This document shows positions 31,620 to 39,338 of a stretch of 64,000 bases of DNA, piece by piece. The DNA comes from Thermodesulfovibrionales bacterium. Its GTDB lineage: Bacteria; Nitrospirota; Thermodesulfovibrionia; Thermodesulfovibrionales; Dissulfurispiraceae. The notes beneath the pieces are model-generated. The model did no database searches. It saw nothing but the letters and a program-made list of their open reading frames with translations, and had not been told where the DNA came from. The stretch spans positions 112,688 through 176,687 of the forward strand of contig JAGUWD010000020.1 in assembly GCA_020062545.1 (NCBI GenBank), given 5' to 3'. Within the stretch, counting starts at the first letter, position 1, and every line of letters starts with the position of its first letter. Both the position numbers and the translations under genes were made by a program.

Positions 31620-33820
31620 TTCTCGCTGAAAAACCGTCTCAGGCTCAGGATATTGCAAAAGGACTCAATGACAACTTCAGTCGTAATGACGGTTATCTTG
31701 AAGGAAACCGTTATGTTATATCATGGGGATACGGGCATCTGATCGAGCTGGAGGAGCCTGACGCATACGATGAGAGATATTCGAAATGGAGCCTTGAGGA
31801 CCTTCCAATTATTCCTGAGCGTTTTAAATACCGCGTCTCTAAAGACGGAGCAAAGCAGTTCAAAATCATTAAGTCTATAGTGGGCAGGCAGGATGTAGAG
31901 AGCATTATTATATCGACAGATCCCGGAAGAGAAGGAGAGTTGATCGCTCGATTAATACTCATGATGTCCGGCAATAAAAAACCTATCTATCGCTTTTGGA
32001 CATCAAAGGCGCTCACACCAGATGCCGTGCGCGAGGCATTCGGCAGCCTGAAGCCCGGTGAGGAGTTTGACAGGCTGTATCATGCCGCCGTTGCCAGACA
32101 GCAATCCGACTGGCTTATCGGGATGAATGCCACACGCGCATTCTCTGTCAAACACAATGCACGGCCTCCGCTTTCTCTTGGTCGGGTTCAGACCCCTACC
32201 TTACGGCTCATAGTTGACAGAGAACTGGAGATCCGCAACTTTAAGCCGCAGGATTACTGGCTTTTAAGAGCTTTATTTAAACACGAAAGAGGAGAATATG
32301 AGGCATTATGGTTTGGCGAAGCTGTTGGAAATGAAGCGAGAGGAGAGGCTTCCACGGCCGTCAGTGATAATGAAAGAACTGCTGGTGGAGACATTGAGGA
32401 ATCTGCTGAAAAGGACGCATCATCCAGAATCCCATCAGAGGCCATTGCAAAACAGATTATGGGACGAATCCACGGCAAAGATGGAATTATCGAATCATGC
32501 ACGCATAATGTAAAAAAAGAGCCTCCTCCTTTGCTATTTTCACTCACAGTACTTCAACAGGAAGCGAACAAACTTTTCGGGTACTCTGCAGATCAGACAC
32601 TCAATATTGCTCAGGCTCTCTATGAAAAAAAGCTTATCACCTATCCACGGTCAGACAGTCAGCACTTAAACGATGAGATGGCTAAAGATGTTCCTGATAT
32701 ACTCCAGAAACTTACAGGATACAAGAGTGTGCAGTTTGATATATCCAGGTGCAATGTTTCCGGCAGCAATAAGCGAGTATTTGACTCTTCAAAACTTACG
32801 GACCATCATGCTCTTATTCCTACTGGCAAACTCCCGGAAGGGCTCGGTCAGGACGAGCAAAATATCTATGACCTTGTTGCAAGGCGATTCATAGCAGCTT
32901 TTTATCCTAACTTTGAATTCAAGACAACAGTGATCATTACCGTAGTCGGACAGGATCGTTTCAAATCCTCCGGGAAAGTAGTTATATCTTCAGGCTGGAA
33001 AGAGATATACGGCTCAAAAGATAAAGATCAACTCCTTCCGGAGATGAAAGAAAAAGACCCCGTAAAAACTCTTAAAGCCGACATTGAGAAAAAGCAGACA
33101 ACTCCACCACCGCGATTTACAGATGCCTCAATCCTTGAGGCTATGTCAAAAGCGGCTAAGTATGTGACAGATCCGCAGCTCAAAAAGATACTTAAAGAGA
33201 CTGCAGGTATTGGGACTCCCGCGACTCGTAGTGGCATATTAGAAACGCTCAAAAAAAGAGAATATATAATCCGGAAGGGTAAAAACATCATGCCCACAGA
33301 AAAAGGCATTAACCTTATTGGCGCTGTCCGCAGTGAACCGCTTTCCGATGTCGCTTATACGGCGATATGGGAGCAGGCGCTTGATGATATAGCTTCAGGC
33401 AAAGTCAAATCCTCGGATGATTTTCTGAGCGGGATTAAAAAATATACCGCTCAGATAGTCGAGAAGGTGAAGGGTTTAAATGCGGTCATAAGCGGCGCTG
33501 CTGGCGCGGGAAAGGCAGCAGAAGACGGCAACGGACTGGGCAAATGCCCTGACTGCGGCAAACCGGTTGTGGAATCCCGGAGAGCCTTCGGATGCTCAGG
33601 CTATAAAGAGGGCTGTAAGTTCACTATCTGGAAGAATAGCCTTGAAAGGTTCGGAAGAAAAACCATTCCTGCCGGCATGGTCAAAAATCTCCTTCCCGGC
33701 AAGGAAGTTAAGATCACCGGACTTAAATCAAAAGCAGGTAAAGAATATGAAGTCCCCGGAAAGCTCGTGAAAGATGAGAAGTGGGGATGGAAGATAGAGT
33801 TGATGTTTGGAGGAAAATAG
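31604..33820 (+). CDS. topB: DNA topoisomerase III (type IA)
   Basis: 738-residue type IA topoisomerase that passes single DNA strands and decatenates replicating DNA. The Toprim domain has Glu in ILAEKPSQAQDIA (about 5-17) and the acidic STDPGREGELIARL motif (about 104-117). The catalytic Tyr lies in KLITYPRSDSQHL at about 343-355. A C-terminal zinc ribbon (CPDCGKP ... CSGYKEGC, about 646-669) is present. A ~45-residue Glu/Ser-rich insert (about 235-280) is unusual. Such topB copies are typical of plasmids and conjugative elements. Confidence 0.93.
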   Translation: MPKQLILAEKPSQAQDIAKGLNDNFSRNDGYLEGNRYVISWGYGHLIELEEPDAYDERYSKWSLEDLPIIPERFKYRVSKDGAKQFKIIKSIVGRQDVESIIISTDPGREGELIARLILMMSGNKKPIYRFWTSKALTPDAVREAFGSLKPGEEFDRLYHAAVARQQSDWLIGMNATRAFSVKHNARPPLSLGRVQTPTLRLIVDRELEIRNFKPQDYWLLRALFKHERGEYEALWFGEAVGNEARGEASTAVSDNERTAGGDIEESAEKDASSRIPSEAIAKQIMGRIHGKDGIIESCTHNVKKEPPPLLFSLTVLQQEANKLFGYSADQTLNIAQALYEKKLITYPRSDSQHLNDEMAKDVPDILQKLTGYKSVQFDISRCNVSGSNKRVFDSSKLTDHHALIPTGKLPEGLGQDEQNIYDLVARRFIAAFYPNFEFKTTVIITVVGQDRFKSSGKVVISSGWKEIYGSKDKDQLLPEMKEKDPVKTLKADIEKKQTTPPPRFTDASILEAMSKAAKYVTDPQLKKILKETAGIGTPATRSGILETLKKREYIIRKGKNIMPTEKGINLIGAVRSEPLSDVAYTAIWEQALDDIASGKVKSSDDFLSGIKKYTAQIVEKVKGLNAVISGAAGAGKAAEDGNGLGKCPDCGKPVVESRRAFGCSGYKEGCKFTIWKNSLERFGRKTIPAGMVKNLLPGKEVKITGLKSKAGKEYEVPGKLVKDEKWGWKIELMFGGK

Positions 33821-34200
33821 ATAACCCTCGGGGTTACCCGTTCAGGCATTTCCTCATTTACAGCCCTATTGGCTGCGACATCCGCCCTGACGATTATGCT
33901 CTTATTCGTACTGGGCTGGTACCCTTAATCCCTTATGGGTTTGAGCTTCACATTCGGCCCCGTTTTTCTCTGGCTGAAAAGTGTCAGGTATATGCCTTGC
34001 CCGGCGTAATCCACGCCAGAACGCGCCAAGAGATTGTTGTTATGCTTGTCAATCACTCAGTGGTTCCTTACAAAGTCAAAGAAGGTGATGCGATAGCTCA
34101 GATATCGTTATCTCCTATTATTCCACTTTCTTGTGTTTTTACTGAAAGTCAAAGCGATACGTTTTCTTTGTCTAAACACTGCTCCCAGGAGGTGCTATGA
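33781..34200 (+). CDS. dUTPase-like fold protein, catalytic Asp missing
   Basis: 139 residues. Residues ~28-70 match trimeric dUTPase/dCTP deaminase motif 1 (GCDIRPDD, TGLVPLIPYGFELHIRPRFS). Residues ~80-118 match later motifs (GVIHARTRQEIVVMLVN, VKEGDAIAQI). In true dUTPases the beta-hairpin motif is GxIDxxYR with a catalytic Asp; here the position is His (GVIHARTR), so hydrolysis is doubtful. The start is uncertain: GTG 33,781 or ATG 33,787, both inside topB. Motif copy 2 lies within the first codons. Its stop overlaps the next ATG (ATGA). Confidence 0.6.
   Translation: MGMEDRVDVWRKIDNPRGYPFRHFLIYSPIGCDIRPDDYALIRTGLVPLIPYGFELHIRPRFSLAEKCQVYALPGVIHARTRQEIVVMLVNHSVVPYKVKEGDAIAQISLSPIIPLSCVFTESQSDTFSLSKHCSQEVL
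33832..33850 (+). promoter_or_regulatory. Iterated element motif, copy 2
   Basis: GGTTACC CGTTCA GGCATT lies just after the topB stop and inside the start region of the dUTPase-like gene, upstream of the first TPR-barrel gene. Confidence 0.55.
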
Positions 34201-35705
34201 GATTTAAGTTTTTAGCCGCAACCGTGTTTTTTGTTGTCGTATTCTTGTTCTTGGCTGGACATAGTTTTGCTATTAATAATCCTTTTCAGGAAGGAATCAA
34301 CAATTATCAATCTGGGAAGTACGAAGAAGCCCTTGATACCTTTATGAGGCAGTATTACAAGTCAAGCCCTAGCCCAGACGATTCTGTATACGAATACTAC
34401 ATTGGCTTGACACAGAAACAGCTTGGCAATATCAATATGGCAATTTATTTCTTTGAAAAATCAATTAATAAAGAAAAACCTATTGCCGAGTCTTTTACTG
34501 AACTCATAGACCTTTACTTCCAGCAAGGGAACATTCAAAAAGCAGAGGAAATAGTGAAGAAGGCTGAAGAGAAAGGTGTAAAGCCTGCCGAGATAGCCTT
34601 CCAAAGAGGACTTATTCTTGCTAAAAAGGGAGACAAAAAAGGAGCTATTGATAGTCTTAGCAGCGCCAAAAACACAGATCCTCAGCTTAAATCTGCTGTT
34701 GATATGCAGATAGCAATGGTTGAGATGGGCACTGGCAACTACGAATCCGCAAAAGAATCGCTAAAGAACATTATAGCAACAGACCCAACATCCACACTTG
34801 CTGACTATGCGAGGCATTACATGGAAGTGCTAACCAGGGAGAAAGAGGAGTACAAGCCTCTCAGGTTCTCGGTTGGCATGGGATATCTGTATGACACGAA
34901 TGTTCTGCTTAAACCGCTTGACGCTTCTGTTTCAAATGGTATAACAGGGGAAAGAGATTCTTCTATACTTAACACATTTGCAGTAGATTATCTGAAACAG
35001 TTCTCTGGTGGTTATAGTTTCTCTGTCTCGTACTCATTATACTCAAACAGACACTCGTCACAAGAGACATATGATGTCTTGTCGAACTCACTGACTGTTA
35101 TCGGCAGTAAAAACTATGATTGGGGGTCTGTAAATCTTATGGCGCAGGGAACTTATGCATGGGTCAACGACCAGAGATACTTGTCTGCCCTAACCCTGTC
35201 CCCAATCTTCAGGATTAAGCTGTCTGATGATTTCTATACGGATATTTCTTTTGGTGTTACAGCAAAGGACTATCTGCAAGCTCCTTTAGCTAAAACAGAG
35301 GACAGAGACAGCAGGACGCTAACCCAGAGTATAGGTTTTGGCTGGCTTCCAATGAAAGATATGTTTATCAATGTTAAGTATGAGAGGCACAACGAAAACA
35401 CTGACGGCGACAATTGGGATTTTCATGGCGACAGGTACTATGGCGTTATCTCGTATGGGCTGATTAAAAATCTTCGGGTCCAGGCATATGCCGATTTGTT
35501 CAAACAGAAATTTGACAATCCCCACACTCTGTTCGGCGTAAAAAGAGAAGACGGCACATACACCTATGGAGCCTCTGTAACATGGAATATTTACAAAAAT
35601 CTCTCTCTTACACAGAACATATCAACAACAAGGGGAAGGTCGAATATCGTCGTATACGATTACAAACGCAATCAGTACCAGACAATGCTTGAGTACAAAT
35701 TCTAA
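34197..35705 (+). CDS. TPR plus outer-membrane beta-barrel protein (Slam/DUF560-like), copy 1
   Basis: 502 residues with a signal peptide (about 1-25, ending GHSFA), a periplasmic TPR domain of about five repeats (26-215), and a C-terminal beta-barrel (about 225-502) starting FSVGMGYLYDTNVLL and ending on an aromatic residue (MLEYKF), as outer-membrane barrels do. This architecture is that of Slam (surface lipoprotein assembly modulator, DUF560), which moves proteins across the outer membrane. Generic TPR-barrel polysaccharide exporters are an alternative. A near-duplicate lies at 39,339-40,850. A strong AGGAGG site precedes the ATG. Confidence 0.7.
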   Translation: MRFKFLAATVFFVVVFLFLAGHSFAINNPFQEGINNYQSGKYEEALDTFMRQYYKSSPSPDDSVYEYYIGLTQKQLGNINMAIYFFEKSINKEKPIAESFTELIDLYFQQGNIQKAEEIVKKAEEKGVKPAEIAFQRGLILAKKGDKKGAIDSLSSAKNTDPQLKSAVDMQIAMVEMGTGNYESAKESLKNIIATDPTSTLADYARHYMEVLTREKEEYKPLRFSVGMGYLYDTNVLLKPLDASVSNGITGERDSSILNTFAVDYLKQFSGGYSFSVSYSLYSNRHSSQETYDVLSNSLTVIGSKNYDWGSVNLMAQGTYAWVNDQRYLSALTLSPIFRIKLSDDFYTDISFGVTAKDYLQAPLAKTEDRDSRTLTQSIGFGWLPMKDMFINVKYERHNENTDGDNWDFHGDRYYGVISYGLIKNLRVQAYADLFKQKFDNPHTLFGVKREDGTYTYGASVTWNIYKNLSLTQNISTTRGRSNIVVYDYKRNQYQTMLEYKF

Positions 35706-35771
35706 AGAGGCGGAACGACCCAAGTCCTTTGGACAGGGTATCCTTTTAAAGAGAAAGGGTGGCAATAAAGG

Positions 35772-36485
35772 ATGCAAACAATTTATCAGCCTAAAGGCCG
35801 TGCCAGAGAATACAGCGAATTAGCTCTTAACCTATATCGGGGCTGTTCGCACGGGTGTACCTATTGCTATGCGCCTCAAATGCTTCATATGAGCCGTGAG
35901 GATTTTTCTAATCCACAGCATAGACCGAACATTATTGAGGAATTAAAAAAATCAGCGCCCAATTATGCAGACAGCGAAGTCTTTCTATGTTTCACTTGCG
36001 ATCCATATCAAGATATTAATCTCGAATATAGGCTTACAAGAGAAGCGATCATTGTGTTACATCAAAATAATATCAATGTTCGCCTTCTCACAAAAGCCGG
36101 TTACGGTAGCATGGGGGATTTTGACCTATTGCATCAAGGCGATAAATATGGGGCTACGCTGACCTTTATAGACGATCCGATGTCAAGAAAATATGAACCT
36201 TACGCTGCTTACCCAGGAGTAAGAATGAATGCCCTCTATCTTGCACACAAGCAAGGAATCAATACTTGGGCATCTTTAGAGCCTGTCATTGACCCTAAAC
36301 AATCCCTTGAGCTTATCCGTATGACACACGAATATGTTGACGAATACAAGGTCGGCAAGTGGAACTATGACGCAAGGGCTAAAGAGATAGATTGGAAAGA
36401 TTTCACAAAAAAGGCAGTAGCGCTATTGGAGAAATACGGCAAAAGGTATTACATCAAGGAATCGCTGAGAGAAAAATGCCATTAA
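35772..36485 (+). CDS. Radical SAM protein (SPL-like family)
   Basis: 237-residue radical SAM protein of the spore-photoproduct-lyase-like group common on mobile elements. The iron-sulfur motif CSHGCTYCY is at about 25-33, preceded by LNLYRGC. Later LTKAGYG and TFIDDP segments fit the TIM barrel. Substrate unknown. It starts a group of small genes ending at 37,040 and overlaps the next gene by 10 bp. A divergent form of the iterated motif (GGTATCC TTTTAA AGAGAA) sits upstream at about 35,739. Confidence 0.8.
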   Translation: MQTIYQPKGRAREYSELALNLYRGCSHGCTYCYAPQMLHMSREDFSNPQHRPNIIEELKKSAPNYADSEVFLCFTCDPYQDINLEYRLTREAIIVLHQNNINVRLLTKAGYGSMGDFDLLHQGDKYGATLTFIDDPMSRKYEPYAAYPGVRMNALYLAHKQGINTWASLEPVIDPKQSLELIRMTHEYVDEYKVGKWNYDARAKEIDWKDFTKKAVALLEKYGKRYYIKESLREKCH

Positions 36486-36697
36486 AAATTGACAACTGTA
36501 AATACTGTGCAGCAATAACACATACACGGCATAACAGTCTTCAATCTCTTCTTTTCGAGATCGAAAAAGGCGGTCTGGGCTGTTGGCTCTGTATGGAAGA
36601 CGGAGATCATCATACAGAATTCGATATTTTTAATAAGAACATAAAAATATGGTGCGGACATACGCAAAAATGCAAGGATGTAATTGATGAAACATAA
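36476..36697 (+). CDS. Small Cys/His-rich protein
   Basis: 73 residues starting at ATG 36,476, overlapping the radical SAM stop by 10 bp. It has CKYC near the N-terminus, CWLC in the centre, and C-x7-C (CGHTQKC) near the end, with several His, so it probably binds zinc. Function unknown. The overlap suggests coupling to the radical SAM gene. Confidence 0.6.
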   Translation: MPLKIDNCKYCAAITHTRHNSLQSLLFEIEKGGLGCWLCMEDGDHHTEFDIFNKNIKIWCGHTQKCKDVIDET

Positions 36698-37040
36698 AAG
36701 ACTTGAAATTCTCAAAGGCTCAACTCACTGTAAAACAACTGGCTGCGGGAAAATATACATCACCGTCAATAATCTGGACAGCAGGCCTTTTGAAGTCTTT
36801 CTCAACATGGGCAAAACTGGTGGATGTGCCGCCGCTCAATGCGAAAGCATAGGGAGACTCATATCGTATAGTTTAAGAATTGGCGGCGACATAAATGAGA
36901 TAATTAAAGTAATTAAAGGCATCCGATGCCATCAGCCATCGGAAGAAAGTCTCTCGTGCGCCGATGCCGTGGCCGAAATTCTTCAGGAAGCCACATCGGA
37001 AAAACAGGAATCACTCCCCTTGCCTGCCCCCACAACATAA
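36687..37040 (+). CDS. Stand-alone TSCPD domain protein
   Basis: 117 residues from ATG 36,687. It matches the TSCPD domain found at the C-terminus of B12-dependent ribonucleotide reductases (NrdJ): TGCGKIYITVNN, FEVFLNMGKTGGCAAAQCES followed by IGRLISYSLR, and a final Cys-containing SCADAVAEIL in place of SCPDAI. In reductases this tail carries redox Cys residues. Here it is encoded alone, after two Cys-rich genes, so it may be a small redox or nucleic-acid partner. Confidence 0.75.
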   Translation: MKHKRLEILKGSTHCKTTGCGKIYITVNNLDSRPFEVFLNMGKTGGCAAAQCESIGRLISYSLRIGGDINEIIKVIKGIRCHQPSEESLSCADAVAEILQEATSEKQESLPLPAPTT

Positions 37041-37110
37041 ACAAACAAACCAAAAAACCAAGAAAAGGGGAACCTCCAACAAACACCTTTCTCCAATAAA
37101 CCAACAAACA

Positions 37111-37133
37111 AGGGCTGCACTTCGTGCAGCCCT
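37111..37133. terminator. Strong hairpin, probable terminator or processing site
   Basis: Perfect 10-bp stem AGGGCTGCAC/GTGCAGCCCT with a three-base loop lies 70 bp after the TSCPD gene. No clear T run follows on either strand, so termination would need Rho or be partial. Confidence 0.5.
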
Positions 37134-37152
37134 TAAAAACATTCTCTTTAGG

Positions 37153-37171
37153 GGTTACCCTGTAAGGCATT
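37153..37171 (+). promoter_or_regulatory. Iterated element motif, copy 3
   Basis: GGTTACC CTGTAA GGCATT, directly after the hairpin at 37,111-37,133 and ahead of the PilZ gene group. Confidence 0.6.
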
Positions 37172-37194
37172 AACAAACTGGGTGGCACAGTGTG

Positions 37195-37299
37195 ATGAAA
37201 GAGGGGGCTGAGGCCGTATTTGGGGATTGTGATTGCCCTCATATTTACCAATCCGCTATCCGCCACTTACGGCTTGCCGCCCTTGGCCTAAAAGTTTAA
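37195..37299 (+). CDS. Possible 34-residue protein
   Basis: An ATG frame of 34 codons (MKEGAEAVFGDCDCPHIYQS then AIRHLRLAALGLKV) between motif copy 3 and the PilZ gene. It contains CDC and an amphipathic helix. No clear ribosome site is seen, so it is tentative. Confidence 0.3.
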   Translation: MKEGAEAVFGDCDCPHIYQSAIRHLRLAALGLKV

Positions 37300-37308
37300 G
37301 GAGAGTTT

Positions 37309-37914
37309 ATGTCAATAAATATTCATGGGTTTCCGCTTAACACTTGCAATTCTATATGTTCTACGCCGGACGAATGTCTTTCTTACACGCCGAGGTATGT
37401 AAAGTGCATTACGAATGTGGTTATTAATAGAATGTGTTATATATCAAGCATTTTAAGCATGCAGTTGCATGATGACAGGTATGAGCAGCACAAGACAATG
37501 CTTATCTCGGCTGTTAAGGATTTACAAATAATAGCTGATTGGGTAGAAGTCTTACAAAACAACGGAGGCGATAAAGGCAAGTCAATTTATAAACTTGATG
37601 AAGATCGGAGATTATGCCCACGTTTTAAGGTCAATAAAATAAAGGCAGAAATTAATGGGTCGGAATATCCAGTTTTCAATATAAGCCTCAATGGGTGTTT
37701 TATAAACACAGATATACCGTATCCTTCAGGCACTAATATTACCATGAGACTGGCGGTAGAAGGTGGAATTTCAATAGTAGCGATGGTTCGGCATTCAACT
37801 GGCTATGGCATAGGTGTAGAGTTCATAAATATCGAAAAGGCAAAAGAAAAAGAATTTTATTCCTTTCTTTCAGAATTCTTTTTCCAGACTGCCTTAAATA
37901 GAATTAAGACATGA
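37309..37914 (+). CDS. PilZ-domain protein with Cys-containing N-terminal domain
   Basis: 201 residues. The C-terminal half (about 98-195) is a PilZ domain, the cyclic-di-GMP receptor: RRLCPRF gives the RxxxR-type motif and NISLNGCF gives the D/NxSxxG motif, followed by GYGIGVEFIN. The N-terminal domain (about 8-90) has Cys in NTCNSICSTPDEC and KCITNVVINRMC and ends with ADWVEVLQ. The same N-terminal pattern is present without PilZ in the gene at 45,315. A link between c-di-GMP and the surface module is suggested. Confidence 0.8.
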   Translation: MSINIHGFPLNTCNSICSTPDECLSYTPRYVKCITNVVINRMCYISSILSMQLHDDRYEQHKTMLISAVKDLQIIADWVEVLQNNGGDKGKSIYKLDEDRRLCPRFKVNKIKAEINGSEYPVFNISLNGCFINTDIPYPSGTNITMRLAVEGGISIVAMVRHSTGYGIGVEFINIEKAKEKEFYSFLSEFFFQTALNRIKT

Positions 37915-38108
37915 TTCGATACGACTATCTTAATAATGACAAAACAATCCTTTCATCAGACGGCAGAAAGCCTGACATAAAGCTCCTCAAAGGCTTTAAT
38001 GACAAACTTCTTATAGGTATGGGCAAAGCTGGTCGTCTAAAAGGCAAGGCTTTTGAGGATTATCTGAAAATAGCACAACAAGAAATGGCCACTTTCACCA
38101 ACAGATAA
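37911..38108 (+). CDS. Hypothetical 65-residue protein
   Basis: The start overlaps the PilZ stop (ATGA). The sequence (IKLLKGFNDKLLIGMGKAGR) is lysine-rich with a probable helix; no family is recognised. Tight coupling to the PilZ gene supports reality. Confidence 0.55.
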   Translation: MIRYDYLNNDKTILSSDGRKPDIKLLKGFNDKLLIGMGKAGRLKGKAFEDYLKIAQQEMATFTNR

Positions 38109-38148
38109 AAACACTAAAAAGCAGAATGATTAGTAATAAAGCAGTAAG

Positions 38149-38589
38149 ATGAAAAAACAAATATTTTTAATATCGATACTCATTCTAATCATGCACTCGA
38201 CTGCCTTATGTGCAGATCCTTTCTGTTTTGCAGAGGCAAGCGAGATATATGGCATCTCTCCTACTCTTTTAAAGGCAATTTCATGGACAGAATCAAGGCA
38301 TAACAACGAAGCGATTAACTGGAATTCTAACGGCACATACGATTTTTGCCATATGCAGATTAACTCAGCCTGGTATCGATCCCTCGGGCATGATAAATGG
38401 ATGTCTATAGCCGACCCATGTGCTTGCACAATGGTCGGTGCTGAGATTTTAAAGAAATGCATAGATGCCTATGGCTACACATGGGAGGCTGTCGGTTGCT
38501 ACAACGCATCGAGCAAAAATAAACGGGCTAAATATGCACATAAGATTTATAACGCAATCCAGAAAATAAACTATGTTACAAACCGCTGA
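38149..38589 (+). CDS. Lytic transglycosylase, VirB1-like
   Basis: 146 residues with a signal peptide (about 1-22) and an SLT domain with the catalytic Glu in ISWTESRHN (about 45-53), followed by GTYDFCHMQINSAW and CYNASS. It cleaves peptidoglycan to let a large complex cross the wall. In conjugative elements this is the VirB1/pilT-type role; it may also serve the outer-membrane module beside it. It overlaps the next gene by 17 bp. Confidence 0.88.
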   Translation: MKKQIFLISILILIMHSTALCADPFCFAEASEIYGISPTLLKAISWTESRHNNEAINWNSNGTYDFCHMQINSAWYRSLGHDKWMSIADPCACTMVGAEILKKCIDAYGYTWEAVGCYNASSKNKRAKYAHKIYNAIQKINYVTNR

Positions 38590-39310
38590 CTGGATAGATG
38601 AACTTTCCAACAAATACAGGCTTTCAGAACAGGCTGTAAAAGAAGAGACAGAAAAAGCACTGTCGGTAGTGCTTACAAAAAGGCTCGGATTTGAAGTAGA
38701 GGCAGTATTCAATGGAAATTTTGAACTCTGGGGGTATAAAGAGCGGTACGGAGATATAAGAACCATGCAAATTATGCCGGAAAAAATCAAAAAGGGACTT
38801 ATGCGTGAAATCAAATACAGCATAGCCAATGCATTACTTATAAGAAGCGTGATGGAGGATTATGAACTACATAAGCACAAGATGAAGACAGTTGTATACG
38901 GAACGATCATCAGACAAAAATCTGACGATGGCTTTGTATATGTTTACATTCAGGATATAGATGGCAGGAATAACAATGTGGCGGCAGTAATGGACTGGGC
39001 GCATCAGACGCCTAAAGAGAGAGGGCGGTATATGGAGGGACAAACCCTGCCTTTCTATATCCTGAATGTAAAACCATTGTTGCTTCAAGGCATCCCGAGG
39101 CTGGAAGTCAATCTCAGCAGGAATTCAAAAGGTCTCACGGAGGGACTTTTAAGAAAAGAACTTATAGACAAAAACCTCAATATAAAAGTCTCCTGCACAA
39201 GAAGACTTGCAGGGGCATTCAGCGAGGTTGAGGCATCTGAAAGGATGCCCAGAGAGTGTATTAAAAAAGTATCGGATGAGCTTAAAGAAAGGGTAATAGT
39301 GAAGTGGTAA
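38573..39310 (+). CDS. NusA-like protein (NusA N-domain, S1 and partial KH)
   Basis: 245 residues that align by eye with the front of transcription factor NusA: an N-terminal helical domain (LSNKYRLSEQAVKEETEKAL, about 10-30), an S1-like domain (about 100-165; VVYGTIIRQKSDDGFVYVYI, then LPFYILNVKPLL, LEVNLSRNSKGL) and a KH1-like end (LLRKELIDKN, IKVSCTRRLAG). The second KH domain and tail are missing. NusA controls pausing, termination and antitermination, so this may be an element-specific processivity or antitermination factor for long operons. Confidence 0.65.
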   Translation: MLQTADWIDELSNKYRLSEQAVKEETEKALSVVLTKRLGFEVEAVFNGNFELWGYKERYGDIRTMQIMPEKIKKGLMREIKYSIANALLIRSVMEDYELHKHKMKTVVYGTIIRQKSDDGFVYVYIQDIDGRNNNVAAVMDWAHQTPKERGRYMEGQTLPFYILNVKPLLLQGIPRLEVNLSRNSKGLTEGLLRKELIDKNLNIKVSCTRRLAGAFSEVEASERMPRECIKKVSDELKERVIVKW

Positions 39311-39338
39311 ATAAAAGGAACACTTATTGGAGGTTGCC

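Noticed and set aside
36913..37266. Minus-strand frame of 117 codons opposite the TSCPD gene end
   Set aside because: It runs through the hairpin and the iterated motif, has low-complexity composition and no recognisable domain.
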